Part shown: positions 1 to 13,860 of the stretch, one piece after another
How positions within the stretch are numbered: the first letter of the stretch is position 1
How the letters are laid out: the number at the start of each line of letters is the position of its first letter
Assembly (NCBI GenBank): GCA_026874595.1
Contig: CM049311.1
Location: 59,897,953 to 59,961,952 of the forward strand
Source of the DNA: Sipunculus nudus
Lineage: Eukaryota > Annelida > Sipuncula > Golfingiida > Sipunculidae
Reading direction: 5' to 3'
DNA: 64,000 nt
Position numbers and translations under genes: made by a program
The notes under the pieces: generated by a model
Told to the model about the DNA's origin: nothing
Database searches by the model: none
What the model saw: the letters and a program-made list of their open reading frames with translations, nothing else

Positions 1-812
1 AGCTGCATTCTATTTATAGCTTTGACAGACTGCCCACTGCATCAGATTTGGCACCAAAGTTCAGCCTAGATCTATTCATAGCTTTGGCAGACTGCCAACT
101 GTGTCAGATTATGCCACAGGTCAAGATATCACTCAGTGCAGCCAGGAAAAGGTCAAAAGTTTCCTCAGTCTAGCCAGGTGCAGCTCAAGAGTTCACTCAG
201 TGCAGTAGCTTGAGCCAGCAATTTGTCACAGATCACTTTGGGCAACTGCCTTTCTCACCCAATCCTGGTCAGCCCAGTGCATCAAACTCAAGGGAAGTTT
301 GATGCATTGGCCTCATATTTTGACCTGTCATTGATGGCTTTCTTGTTCCAAGACAGGTGTTGCCAACTACAATGTCTTTTGCACAGTTTATGTGCCTGCT
401 TATTTTTATGGAGGAATTTGGTATATCAGCCTGAAATTGGGCATATTTATACATATCGGATAGCTTTATCTTGAACAAGACTGGAGGCACCACCTACAAT
501 TATTTTCACACAGTGTATGTCCCTGCTTATTTCTGAGGAGGGGTTTGACATATTAGTCTGAAATTGAGCATACGTATATATCTTTGATAGCTTCATTGTA
601 TACAAGATTGTTGGTGCCAGCTACAATCATTTTTGTGTTGTGTGCACCCATGCCATGTGTAATTGTTTCTTGTTAAAAATTTTTAATACTTGCATTATCA
701 TATACATGTTAAAATGTACTTGAAAAGTAATGGTCCAGCTTGGAAGCATTATACCTGGTGTATATCCGATTGCACAGGTTTGCATTAGGCCTGTATGCCT
801 TGTTTTTTTGCC
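1..812 (+). mobile_element. Family C/A element, right part (left part lies outside window)
   Basis: The sequence matches the right-hand half of the full copy at 18270-21045. It shares the CACTCAGTGCAGCCAGG units, CAGACTGCCAACTGTGTCAG, GGTGCCAGCTACAAT and the right terminus GCATTAGGCCTGTATGCCTTG. It lies upstream of the first coding exon of AMBRA1. Confidence 0.75.
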
Positions 813-871
813 CTGAACATTAACCTCTGGTGAAGAATTCTTTCTCAGAAGGAACATTATTATTTTTTCAG

Positions 872-1010
872 ATAAAAGATGAGCAAGAAGCGTCAGAATT
901 TGGTGTGTCTGCTGTTGAGCAGAGAGACAGGACTTTGGGATAGGAATGGAAGCAGTCACCTGAGCAGAGTGTTTGCAGAGGAGAAAGCAACAATCCCAAG
1001 CCACAATGAG
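872..1010 (+). CDS. AMBRA1: AMBRA1 exon 1 (first coding exon; 7 nt of 5'UTR then ATG 879)
   Basis: A pyrimidine-rich tract and AG at 870-871 form a good acceptor directly before ATAAAAG-ATG. The exon therefore appears to be the second transcribed exon, with a non-coding first exon and promoter outside the window. It codes residues 1-44, including [13 protein letters not shown], which parallels the vertebrate start (ILWGRERGARAMG). It ends in GAG at 1010 with donor GTCAGA, a weak but usable donor. Phase 0 end. Confidence 0.87.
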
Positions 1011-4000
1011 GTCAGATACCAAATGCATATCTTCATGATTTATTTATTGTTCAGAAGATCATTGGTGGGGATATTTGTCATGATAGTAAGACATATCCAG
1101 TTTCATGTTAGCTTGGAAACATTCCATTTGCTAATCCTCAGAGCATTTGACAAACTGCCTCACATTTTGAATTAAATGTTAACATAATGTTTTATCTGTA
1201 AATGTTGTATTAATACACAGAAAAAAATATCAATCTTGAAGCAAGGACTTTTATTTAAAGGTATATGGTGACTTGGATAAAATTACAGCAATGACAAGGG
1301 TGCATGCCACAATTTTTTTGTCAAGTAAACAGAAGTAAGATTGAATACCAATGCTTATCTAATTTCAGGCATGTGAGCTGTCTGGACAATGCAGGTCAAC
1401 ATTTCTTATGACATTCAGCCCAGATGGGTAAGTCCTTAGTCACAGACTGAACATGTAACTTATATGGAAAGTAATATTGAAAAAGATGTCAGAGACATCA
1501 CTCTCCCACACTTGATTTATCCTCAGGCAATCTTGCTAATTAATACTGATTAGCAGCTGTGTTATAATGAAATTGACATAACAGTAATACATAATCCTTT
1601 GAATGAAGAATTATGCATGGTTATCAAGACTACCTCTAAAATTTAATGGTGTTTTCCTAACCCTTCACAAAAATTCCACAAAACCTGTTCAGTACTTTGC
1701 GTAAAATTTGCCGACAGACAAACCAAGGTTAAGTATAATACCTCTCACAACCTGGTGGAGGTATGATCAAATTAAGCCAACATGTATCTTTGCTGTTATT
1801 ATCCTCTGGCAACAAAGTTGCAGAAGGGGATATAGTAACACCTCTGTTTTTGTGCGTCCATCGGAATTGGCTTGTGGACCAATTTTAAGCCAAACTGACC
1901 AAAACCTATCATCAGCCAGATATGGCTCCCCCATTTATACATGAAGAATTCTATTGATTTTGAGGTCATAGGGTCAAAGGTCAAGGCCATGGGACCCAAT
2001 TCTTGAAAAAAGCTTGTGGACCCCTTTTTTAAGACAAACCGTTTCACCCAAAACTTACATCTTGTACATATGGCTCATCCATCCATGGATAATTATGCTC
2101 CCGTGCGAGGGGATGCTCTGTTATGCGGTGACCTTGTCCCTTTTGTTAGCCCTCACCCGAAGATGCTGTAGGGCTATTGTCGTCACCAAAGCTTTCTGTC
2201 CGGCGTCTGTTAACTTTTACCGTGTGAGCGGGAAATCTCTTTAAGGATTCAAACTAGGAATTTTATTTCTTTGGTGCAGTTGTATATTAAGAAAATCTCG
2301 ATCAAGTATGACTATGGATGACCTTGACATATTTCAATGTGTCAGAGCTGATTGTAGAAAAACATTTAGAAGCTTATTTTATAGGAATCACTGGGTGGAT
2401 TGTTATAAAACTTGCTATGGTCATTGGCACTGATGGTCTGTAACTGCTGCACAAGTTTAGGTGCTCCACCTTCAAATTCTGATTTTCAAAGAATTTTTGT
2501 CAGATTTTTCAATTTTGGCCTTTGGAGCGGGATATCTGCAAAAGTATTCAACACAGGAATTTCATTTCTTTAGTGCTGATGTATATCAACAAAATCTCAA
2601 TCAGTTTCGAGATGGTTGATCTTGACACTCTTTTCAAGGTCATAGAGCTTAAAATAATAAAAAACTGAGGAGCTTATTTCTCAGGAACCACTTGGTGGAT
2701 TGTTATGAAATAGGGTATTGTCATTTGCCTTGATGATCTCTAAGTGCTGCATGAGTTTAGCGCCAGACTTGCAAAGGTACTACATACTTTTCTAGTTCAA
2801 ATTTATAACTTTCATTTTACCTTCAGAATCTGATAGGAGCAGCTGAACAGGAAAGGTAACTTAAAAACTTATTCCCGTGTTCCATTCTTTTTTGCAGGCG
2901 CCGGGTTGCTTCAGCTCATGGGGATCACACTGTGCGGGTATCAGATCTAAATTCTGGAAAGTGTAGCCATGTATTGCGTGGTCATAAACGCAGTCCATGG
3001 TGTATCGCCTTCCATCCCTCCAGGAACAACATCCTGGCCTCAGGCTGTCTAGGAGGCGAAGTCAGAATATGGGATCTGTTGGTGAGTTTGTCAGTGTGGT
3101 ATCAGAAACATTTCCAGTAAAACTTCACCATGAAAAACTATCTTTAACTGGAGGTTCCTGAAAAGGTAGTTATCTGAATAAATTAAAAGTAAAACCTTTT
3201 GATTTTAGCTGTCAAAAAATTTGTGAGCTGGTCAGATCTTATACTGCTTATGGTATCAGTTAACTCTGAATGTTCTAGCAAAAAATAATTTATAATTTAT
3301 TGAAACATTGAATATCAATATACCTTACACATACTTTGCCTTTAGAATTGCCTATACATAGCTTGTACATTTTGTATTTGGATAAAAGGCAAAGACTGTG
3401 GGTTGAACTGTGCAGATTGGTAGATACTAGGTGTAATTTTTGACCTTCAGGGTTATTCATTTTGTCCTGTTACTCATTGTTGTTATCAACCCTGGTGATT
3501 GATATTGCTCGCCGGCCATTAAGAATTCACAACCAAAGAGGTTCATAATAAAATTTTTATTAGATGACAACATGTTACAATGTATACCATCACTCTCATT
3601 TTCTAATTTGGTAAGCTCTGTGCCTTTCACCCAAATGTATTCAAGCAGGTTGATAAAGATCAGATACCAGGCTCATATAGACCACATTAACCATCAATGA
3701 TATGGACAAGGCATCTCATGTCATATTGCTTGGGCCTAAGTACCTGTGTGGGTTGCTAACATGAGTGGCTGGTTAATCATGCTTATTATCAGGGGCGAAC
3801 CTATTATTTTTAGCGAACCTGTGAGCTTATGCGATGGTGCCGCGTTGTGTGTCCTGCGTCGTACATCGTCTGTACGTTAACCATAGCTATCTCAAAAACG
3901 GCAGGAGCTAGCATCACCAATTTTTTGCAAATAATCAGTCATCCAAAAAAATATATCAGATTATGTTAATTTTTTTTCTAACTGCATTTTCTTAGATTTT

Positions 4001-7000
4001 ATAGGGAAAAAGCTAAAAAAGTTTTAAAAATCTTCTTCTCCGAAACTGTCCAGCCAAATTGTCCAATATTTCACAGAAATGATCCCTGGAACAATCCTTC
4101 TCAAGTTTGTTCGAATGGTTCCAGTTCGGAGATTTTTGGCCAAGTTACAGGAGGTTGAACTTTGTTAAATGTGCAAAAAACATATTAAAATTTAAATCTC
4201 AGAAACAGCTGGAGCTATCATCACCAAATTTTATGCCAATGTTGGTCACATAGGTCAAATCTGAAATTGAGGTATTGGTGGCACCACCTGCATCGGCCTT
4301 TTTTGTACAGGGTCATCAGTGCCTGTATCACACTGAGGGCTACAAAAAACTTCTTCTCTGAAACCATATTGGCAAAATGATTAATATCGCACAGAAATGA
4401 TCCTAGGGAAGTGCTTTCTGAAGTTTCTTCAAATGGTCTCTTTTCAGTGACTTTTGGCTAAGTTATGGGAAGCTGAATTTAGTCATATGCCATAACAGCC
4501 CATTTTACTCATTGGCTATAAAGATCTTCTCAACAACCACTGGGTCAAATTCTTAAAACTTACACATTAATTATCCTTAGATGTTGATAATTCAAGTTTG
4601 TTCAAATGGTTTTGGTTCAGTGCTTTTTGGCTGAGTTACGGGAAGCTGAACTTAGCCAGTTTGCTGTATCTTCCTATATGAGTTATAAACCCGCGAAACG
4701 TTTTTCAAATGATGCCACTGAAACCAGTTTGTTAAATATTTTACAAGAATAATCCCTACAATAATTCTTATAATAATTGTCATTAATGGTTCCACATGAA
4801 TGATTTTTGGCTGAATTATGGAGATTGAATTGAGTCATTTTACCATATATGTTAGCTGTGTTATGCTGTTACATCTAGCCTGGCACCAGTTTATCAGAAT
4901 CTATTACATCATGCCACTAGACATTTAGATTTCAGGTTATCTTTGGTTAATATTGACAAGAAAGTTTTTTTAAAAGCTTTTAAAAAATGTAGATTTATGA
5001 TTTAAGTTAATCATCATACCAGGCAATGTTTTAATCATTGATATTCAGCCTCTGTTTGTATATAAAGACAACTGTACGTGGATTATAAATTATTTGTATC
5101 CCTACTCAACTTAATTCAAGAATTTGCCATCAATGAGATATATCTGTATTTTAATTTTGCATTCAGTATGCATCTGTAATAATTTTACATATATTCCTTA
5201 TTTGTTTTTTATAAAAAGTCAGCTGAAAAGCATTTTGTATTGGGAAATAAATTTCAAAGGTATTTCAAGTAGGGACCACTTTGGTGTTCAGATTGCAGCA
5301 CTTGGTTTACCATTGGCAGATTGCCAGTGCCTTGATGTTGGCCATTAGCCAAGATGATGTCAGCTCTATAAATAGTATTGGCACAGTGCCAGGATTGGAA
5401 GAAGTGCAGCAAGGTATAGGTCAAGAGTTCACTCAGTGCAGTAGCTGCATTCTATTTATGGCTTTGCCAGACTTCTCACTGCATCATATTTGGCACCAAA
5501 GTTCAGCCTGAATCTATTTATAGCTTTGGCAGACTGCCAACTGTGTAAGATTATGCAACAGGTCAAGAGTTCACTCAGTGCAGCCAGGTACAGGTCAAAA
5601 GTTCACTCAGTCTAGCCAGGTACAGGTCAGGAGTTCACTCAGTACAGTAGCTTGAGGCAGCTAATTTTTACAGGTCACTCGGGGGCAACTGCCTTACTCA
5701 CCTAAGCCTTGTCAGCCCAGTGCATCAAACTCTGGGGAAGTTTGATGTATTGGACTGATATTTTGACCTGTCTATGCGTCTTTGATGTTATTCTCATTTA
5801 CAAAACAGGTGGTGCCACCTACATTGACTTTTGCAGTGTATGCGCCTGCTTATTTCTACAGAGGAATTTGATACATCAGCCTAAAATTGGGCATGTTTAT
5901 ACATAACGGGTAGCTTTATAGTGTACAAGACTGGTGGCGCCACTTACAATAGTTTTTGCACAGTGTATATCCCTGCTTATTTCACAGGAGGGGTTTCACA
6001 TATAAGTCTGACATTTGGCATATTTATATATCTCTTTGTTGTATATAAGACTGGTGGTGCCAGCTACCATCATTGTATCCGCCAAAACAGAGTTTTGCAG
6101 ATACTATGTTTTCAGTCAGACGCCGACGCTGCCCCCATCGCCGCATAGGAGAACTTCCCATAACCACTGGGCAGAATTTTTAGCTCAGCTGACTATAAGT
6201 CATCTGAGCTATAGTTGTGGTCCATTGTCCGTCGTCCGTCCGTCTGTCCGTCCGTCCGTCGTTCCGTCCGTCCGTAGATGTGGCACGTTTTGAAACCGTA
6301 AGACTTAGGAATCCAAAATTTGGCATAATGTTAGCTGTCCCCAAGATCTCCTACCAAGCCAAAAACTGGGTCTTTGCGACTTTGTTGCTTTGAGAAATTA
6401 AGGAAAAACCTCAATTTTTTATTAAAAACCTATTTTCACACTTTAGGGCTGCCTAATATCAAAACCACTCATCTGTTTTTCCTCATATTTACCATAAATA
6501 TTCCTCTTTATAGTTCCTATGTACATGCCTGAAATTATGTCTGTATTATATAATTTAAGAAAGTTATGGGCCAGAACATAATGCATTTTGTAAAAAATCA
6601 GGAAAGATATTTGATCACTTAACACAAAACTTGTTAAAGCTATGGACTTTTTTTCAAGTAATATAACTTTAATTAATCAAACTTAAATTGTATACCCAAA
6701 ATTAGATCAAAATCTTTTAAATTTTTTAAAATATTAGCAAAAACAAAAAAATGGTACCTTAAATTTTGCCTTACTTTGACCATGGCACGTTTTTTTCCTG
6801 TATATACTGTGGATTTAATTTTCTCAGCATGTTTTTGATAGCATTTTGTCTGTTAACACCAAAAATTTGAAACCAGTTGATCAAAAACTGTAGATTTTAT
6901 CCAAGTTTTCAAGCACCATGTAACATTTTGTTTACATCAGGCTAGTGTTATGCAGTTTGCAAGAGCTCAGCTCCCCAGCTTAAGCTCTCAGTTCCTAAAA

Positions 7001-10000
7001 TCTGGCATACAATTAGATGTCTCTAAAATTCCCTACCATGCCAAGAATTTGGTCACTAGGACTTAATACCTTTGAGATATTAATGAAAAACTTCATTTTT
7101 CAATTAAAAACCCGTTATTACTTCAATACTGCCTAATATCAAAACCACTGATCTGACTTTAATCATATATAAAATACATGTTTTTCAATACATTCTCTGT
7201 GCACATGCCAGAAATGATGTCAGTATTGCGTAATTGTTTTAAGTTATGGGCCCAAACATAATGCACTTTGTAAAAAATCAAGAAATATATTTACTCCCTT
7301 AACAAGGGGCTTGCTGAAGCTAGAGATTTTTTGTCAGGGATGTAAGATTATTTAATCAAGATTCAATTGAATACCCAAAATTAGTTCTGAATTTTTAAAA
7401 TTTTATAAGTTATTAGTATAAATATAAAATTAGTACCTTAAATTTTGCCCAACTTTGACCATTTCACTTTTGTTTAATGTGAGCTCTGTTTATATAATTT
7501 TCATATCATGCACACACAAGGATTTCAGCTTTTTAGTTTAGAAAGCTGAAAGAAATTGGCCAAAAATTGTAGCTTTTATTAATGTTTTTATGAGACCATG
7601 TCAGACCTTGGCTCTCTCCAGCCACTCTTGAGTCACCTGTATGTTGACCTTGTTGAACTTTCAGCAAATTATGCACGCTTGAGGCGAGGCAGATACCGGG
7701 GCAGCAAGGCAGCTTATGGCCAGCCACAGTTGATCCAGGTGTCCAACCCAACTCATCAAGTAGTTTTAACCAACAACATAACAATAAATTAATCAATTTT
7801 TATTGGTTTTTAATAACAAATTAAAGAAAAATAGAAAAGGAATTTGTTAGTTTATATAGATAGGGAAATAACTTGCAGTTACTGATGATATAAGAATCTT
7901 GTATTGATGGATAGAATGTCACGTATTCCAAATAACACCATGCAGTCACCTATGGCATTTTTCAGTTCAATTTTAATAATAAAAAAGTAAATCATATTAT
8001 TCATTACTAATCATTAGGGATCATATGAAGGAAATTAATGATAGACAAAGATGCAGTTGATAATATTAATCTAGATTCCTACTGTGTCACTGTCTAGTGT
8101 GTACATTGATGTGAAATTAGTCCAAAATAAATATATCACATTTATTTTTTTTTTAATATAAATAAAAGCCATAAAACCAGGTACTTATGATCATTATTTA
8201 AATGTGTGAATTTTGTACATTCTGGATTCTCAACACCATTGTTTGGTGAAAACTGAATATATACCAGACATGGTGGGAATACTTTGCAATTGTATTTAAA
8301 TACGAATATGAATATGTACTCCATTATAAAATTTCTTGCATAAAGAATGGGAATTCAGGAAAAAATGAAAGTATATGAATACCAGTGCAAATACTTTTCA
8401 AATGTATTCATAATTGCATTCATGAATATATTCTTTAATATTATTTTAATAATCACTTCAGTTATATTTCATTTTAAAAATCATACGATTCTCTTATTAT
8501 TTTTAATAAAAATTATATCTGGGACAATATTTGTAATTTTTTTAAGAAATAGTTAAACTCTTATATTATATGTTCTGCTTATAAGTTATATGGCCAAGTC
8601 AAAATCTGTGTGACAATAGTACTCCATTTGTTAATAAAATAAATGAAATCAATTCTCTTCTCTGTCTCCAAAGGTACTATCAAAATCATACATAAGCTTA
8701 ACAACAACAACTCATAATACAGCTTATACTTATTACCACACAAAACCAGCATGTGCCTCATTTCTAAATCATATTTTTTATCATATATAACAGCTGAGCG
8801 CCGTGACCCATAGGTCCCTTGTTTTAAAATTTGGAATTATGATCGGTCACATATGAACTGCTGCGCCCTCATTTTTGGTTAACCTCTGACCTTTTCTCTC
8901 TGCCCAGCATCCATTTGTGCGTCTGTTTCCACACATAAACCCACATATCTCAGGAAGCATTTGACCGATAAGGCTAAAGATTTTGCACAAATGTAGCCCT
9001 TGGAAAGCTTTATAACATACACTAAAAATGGTGGCACCACTTGCAACCATTTTTGCACATCGTCCATCTGTTCATCTGCCTTGGGATAAAATCACTCTTA
9101 TCTCGGCAGTGGTCTGACTTATCTGCCTGATATTTTGCAGGTTTATACATCCTTGACAGCTTTCTTGATTTTATGACAGGTGGCGCCACCTATATTCAGA
9201 TTTACGCTGCAGACATCCAAGCTCATATTTCGGGAACCATTTGGCCGATTGGGCAAAAATTTTACATGTTTTTTAGATCTCACATAGCTCTTTATCATAC
9301 ACAAAACTGGTGGCGCCAACTGCAATCATTTTTTTACAGCATCTGTCTGTTTGTTTGCTGTGGGATAAAATCACTCATATCTCGGCAGTGGTTTGACGTA
9401 TCTGCCTAAAATTTTGCAGGTTTATACAACTTGGATAGCTTTCTGGATTTTTTTACAAGTGGCGCCACCTACATTTATGTATACGCTGCAGACATTCAGG
9501 CTTATATCTCAGGACTGGTTTGACATATCCCCCTGAAATTTTGCATGTGTATAGATCTGACATAGCTCTTAACCATACACTAAATTTGTGGTGCCATCTG
9601 CCACCATTTTTGTACAGCGTCCGTCTGTTTGTCTGCCTTGGGCTAAAATCACTCATATCTCAGTAGTGGTTTGACGTATCTGCCTAAAATTTTGCAGGTT
9701 TATACAACTTGGATAGCTTTCTGGATTTTTTTACAAGTGGCGCCACCTTCATTAATGTATACGCTGCAGACATTCAGGCTTATATCTCAGGACTGGTTTG
9801 ACATATCCCCCCTGAAATTTTGCATGTGTATAGATCTCACACAACTTTTAATCATACAAAAAATTTGTGGCGCCACCTGCCACCATTTTTGCACAGTGTC
9901 CATCTGTTTGTCTGCCGTCCGCTAAAATCACTCATATCTCAGTAGTGGTTTGACTTATCTGCCTAAAATTTTGCATGTTTATACATCTTGGACAGCTTTC

Positions 10001-13000
10001 TGGATTTTGTGGTAGGTGGCTCAACCTACATACACATTTCGGCTGCAGACATCCATTATGCAACACAACTCACTCTATTTCCCCTTGCCACTCAATCCAT
10101 GCCTCACTTCACCTTTCCCACTCTGATTTTGGAGGATACACGTACTCGCTTGTTGACTACCCATATTCTAGTTTTTGTGTTGTGTGCACCCATTCAAGAA
10201 TTGCAGCAGTGACGTGTTTAATTGTTTCTTGTTCTTAGTGTTTAGTACTTGCATTGTTTATATACATGTTACACATGTTCTGGAAAAGTAATGGTCCAGC
10301 ATTGAAGCATTATACCTGGTGTTATCTCTTTGCACAGGTTCGCATGAGGCCTGTAGGCCTTGTTACTTTATTTCATATTATGATACCAATGTCATACTAC
10401 CTTCTTCACATTCTTGTATAGGTTTTTAGCTTGATCAGTGAAGTCCTTGGCAAGATCCTGTACGATCAGATTTGTTTGAAACTGTTTTTGGTATGATATT
10501 TGTTTTGTGTAGTCAGAGTTAAATAGGGTTTCTACTTTCTAGCTATTCTAAAAATTCAGGAAAGCTTTGAAATTGATATTCCCTATTTCCAGACAAAAAA
10601 ACAGGGAATTTGAGAAAATTGTCTGAAATCAGTTGAATGCCTTATTTGCACCAAAGGAGAAACTGTTCCGTATGTTACATATTGTCTTATGTTCTATCAG
10701 CATATCCACTGGATGATTGGCTATTGTGCCTTTCAGTGTGTAATAAAATAATTTAAAAAATCATGGGAAAATGTGGGAATTTGTTTTCATGACATGGAAC
10801 CTTATTTAAAATATACAAGGCAAATATTTTTAAATGACCATAAATTTTGAATATAGTAGATGTCTTAAAGTAATAATAAAATAAAATCATGCTTTCTTAT
10901 AACATTAAAGACAATAAAGTTTAATTTGTAGGGAGGAGGGAGTGAGGTGTGGTCTCCACAGAAGGACACTGTGATTGCCTCGCTTACATTTCATCCAACT
11001 GACCAGGTCCTTGTGATTGCCACACACAATCAGCTATACTTCTGGGACTGGAGTCGTCAGGAACCATTTGCCAGCTGTAAAACTGCCAGTGACAGGGAAA
11101 GAGTCAGGTACAGTTACACCATAAGGAAAAACATCCAGCAAGAATATTCAAAACACTGTGATTGGCTTCATATTTGGGGGATTACATTTTCACTGTTTTA
11201 ACTTTTTTTTCAGTGTTTTTAGGGTTCCATTTTCATGATTTTACCATAAAGCAATGTACAAAGACTATATACCGTAATGTCTACTTGAATTCGTACAGGA
11301 AAAAATAATTATTTTTCTCAGTGTGTTAATTATTATATGTAAAATATGAAAAATTAGAATATTGCAGGAGAGAAGATCGTCTGACAACTGAGAATCGGCG
11401 GTGGGCGATAATAGAGGATATACGGCAACCCACACGTTAATTATTATTTAACACTTGTTCGGGAATATATGTGAGCGCTGTTGGTGACGAAAAAGATATC
11501 CATTATGTTCTGTAACTGGCATTTTTAGCTCAGCTGACTGTAAGTCATCTGAGCTATAGTCGTGGTCCTTTGTCCGTCGTCTGTCCGTCCGTCCGGCCGT
11601 CCGTCCGTTAACAGGGCACGTTTTAAAACCGTTGGACCTACGAATCCAAAATTCTGCATACCATTAGATGTCCCCAAAATCTCCTACCATACCTAAAATT
11701 GGGTCATTAGAACTTTGTTCCTTCGAGATATTAAGGAAAAACCTCGGTTTTCCATAAAAAAGCAATTGTTACACTTCAAGTCTGCCTAATATCAAAACCA
11801 CTGATCTGTTTTTGATCATATTTAGTATTCATATTCTTCCATATATTTTCTATGCACATACCAAAAATTAGGTCAGTATTGGGTATTATTTTGAAGTTAT
11901 AGGCCCAAATATAATGCAATTTTTTAAAAATCAGGAAATATATTTGCTCACTTAACATGAGAATTGCTGAAGCTGAAGACTTTTTTTCAGGAATATAACT
12001 TTATTTAATCAAGATTCAATTGTTTGCCCAAAATTAGATCTGAATTTTGCAAATTTTTCAAGTTATTAACATAAATAAAAAATTAATACCTTAAATTTTG
12101 TCCAACTTTGGCAGTGGCACGTTTTTTCCCTGTAAGCACTGTTGGTTTAATTTTCACAGCATATATACATAAGGATTTAATCTTTTAAAATCTGAAATTT
12201 CAAAGAAATTGTTTGAAAAGAGTAGCTTTTATTCAAGTTTACATACACCATGTCAAGTGTTGTTTATATCTGGCCCACCTAGTAGTACAGCCTTCACTTG
12301 CATTATGTAACCCACCCCAGGCAGCTTGCCTTGACCCAGCTTGGCCACTTCTAGCAGGCTTCTCCTCTGCCCTGCACTCAACCCCCCCCCCCCCCCCCCC
12401 CCCCCCCCGCCCCCAGCTGGTGCATAAACTAGATGAATGTTATAATTTTCTGTATTTTATTTTATTCTTGGACATGCTACATTTTAGATTTTGGATTGTA
12501 CCACCAGGGTTACAATGATTAAAGTGCACATTTAATTGTGTCCACAAAGTGATGTATTGCTATGAAAGTATGGATGTTCATCAGATAAGTAATGCTTTAC
12601 TTCAGAAGAGTAAAACTTCACCAGGTGTGAAATTGACTATTAATTCCAGTTATTAATTATAGCTTAGATTGTAATTAGCATAATGATATTGTTTGTCCCT
12701 CATTCAACCAACAGTGTGTATACTTTATTTGAAAAGATGATTTTATTTTATCAAATTTACTGAATCTTTTATTTTATTTAGGTGAATAAAATTAAGCTTG
12801 TCCTGAAAACTCCAATGTGCAAAACTTTTTAATAGGAATTCAAGGAATAATTTTGTAGATGCCATGTTGTGGCATTATTTTCTTTTACATTCAGGTTAAA
12901 CATTTAATTTAAAAATAATAAAATATATGTGTATGCATAATATGACCCAATGTGAGCTACAATCTGGAAATATAATGATTGCAACTTAGAATTCTAATAT

Positions 13001-13808
13001 TTTAACTTATATTTTCACTTTTATATTACAAATTTATAACACTTGTAAATAAAAAAAATGAATCAGATAAAAACTATTAATGAAAAAAGTGGATATGCTA
13101 AAAAAATAGGCTTATATATAAACTTAAATGCATTATTCCTTTGAAAGTGAAATGAAGGTATTAGTCCATTCTGTCCACTTGCCTGTCCATCTGTAAATTT
13201 TTCATATGCATCACAGTATCTCAAAACTTTTACTGATTTTCTTCATGATAAGACATGGTGCAAATACTTTGCAAATGTATATGAATATGAATATGAATAT
13301 GTACTCCATTATAAAATTTCTTGCATAAAAATGGGAATTCAGGTAAAAATGAAAGTATTTGAATACCAGTGCAAATACTTTCAAAATGTATTCATGAATG
13401 CATATATTCTATAATATTATTTTAATAATTAGTTCAGTTATATTTTATTAAAAAAATCATATGATTCCCTTATTATTTTTAATAAATATTATATTGGCAC
13501 AACATTTGTTATTAAATTTTAATAAATAGTTAAACTCTTTTATTTTATGTGCTGCTTATAAGTTATATGGCCAGGTCAAAATCTGTGTGACAATAGCACT
13601 CCATTTGTTAATAAAATAAATGAAATCAATCCTCTTCCCTGTCTCCAAAAATACTATCAAAATCATACATAAGCTAAACACCAACAACTCATAATAAAGC
13701 TTATATTTATTACCACACAAAACCAGCATATGCCTCTTTCCCAAATCATATTTTTTATCATATATAACAGCTGAGCGCCGTGACCCATGGGTCCCTTGTT
13801 TAAACCAG

Positions 13809-13860
<52 letters not shown>

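Larger units (their letters stand above)
3807..10364 (+). mobile_element. Family C/A element in intron 3, interrupted by a family B element
   Basis: Left end AGCGAACCTGTGAGC at 3812; right end CACAGGTTCGCATGAGGCCTGTAGGCCT ends near 10361. GCGAACCTGTG and CACAGGTTCGC are inverted subterminal repeats, and AGGCCTGTAGGCCT at the right end can fold. The body stops at 6073 (GGTGCCAGCTACCATCAT) and resumes at 10172 (TTTTTGTGTTGTGTGCACCC). The same sequence is continuous in the copies at 1-812 and 20848-20890, so everything between is an insertion. No coding capacity seen. Confidence 0.75.

Noticed and set aside
6182-8825. Family G as a SINE or LTR element
   Set aside because: No tRNA-like head, poly-A tail, LTRs or primer-binding site; inverted subterminal repeats and no target duplication fit rolling-circle-type elements better.
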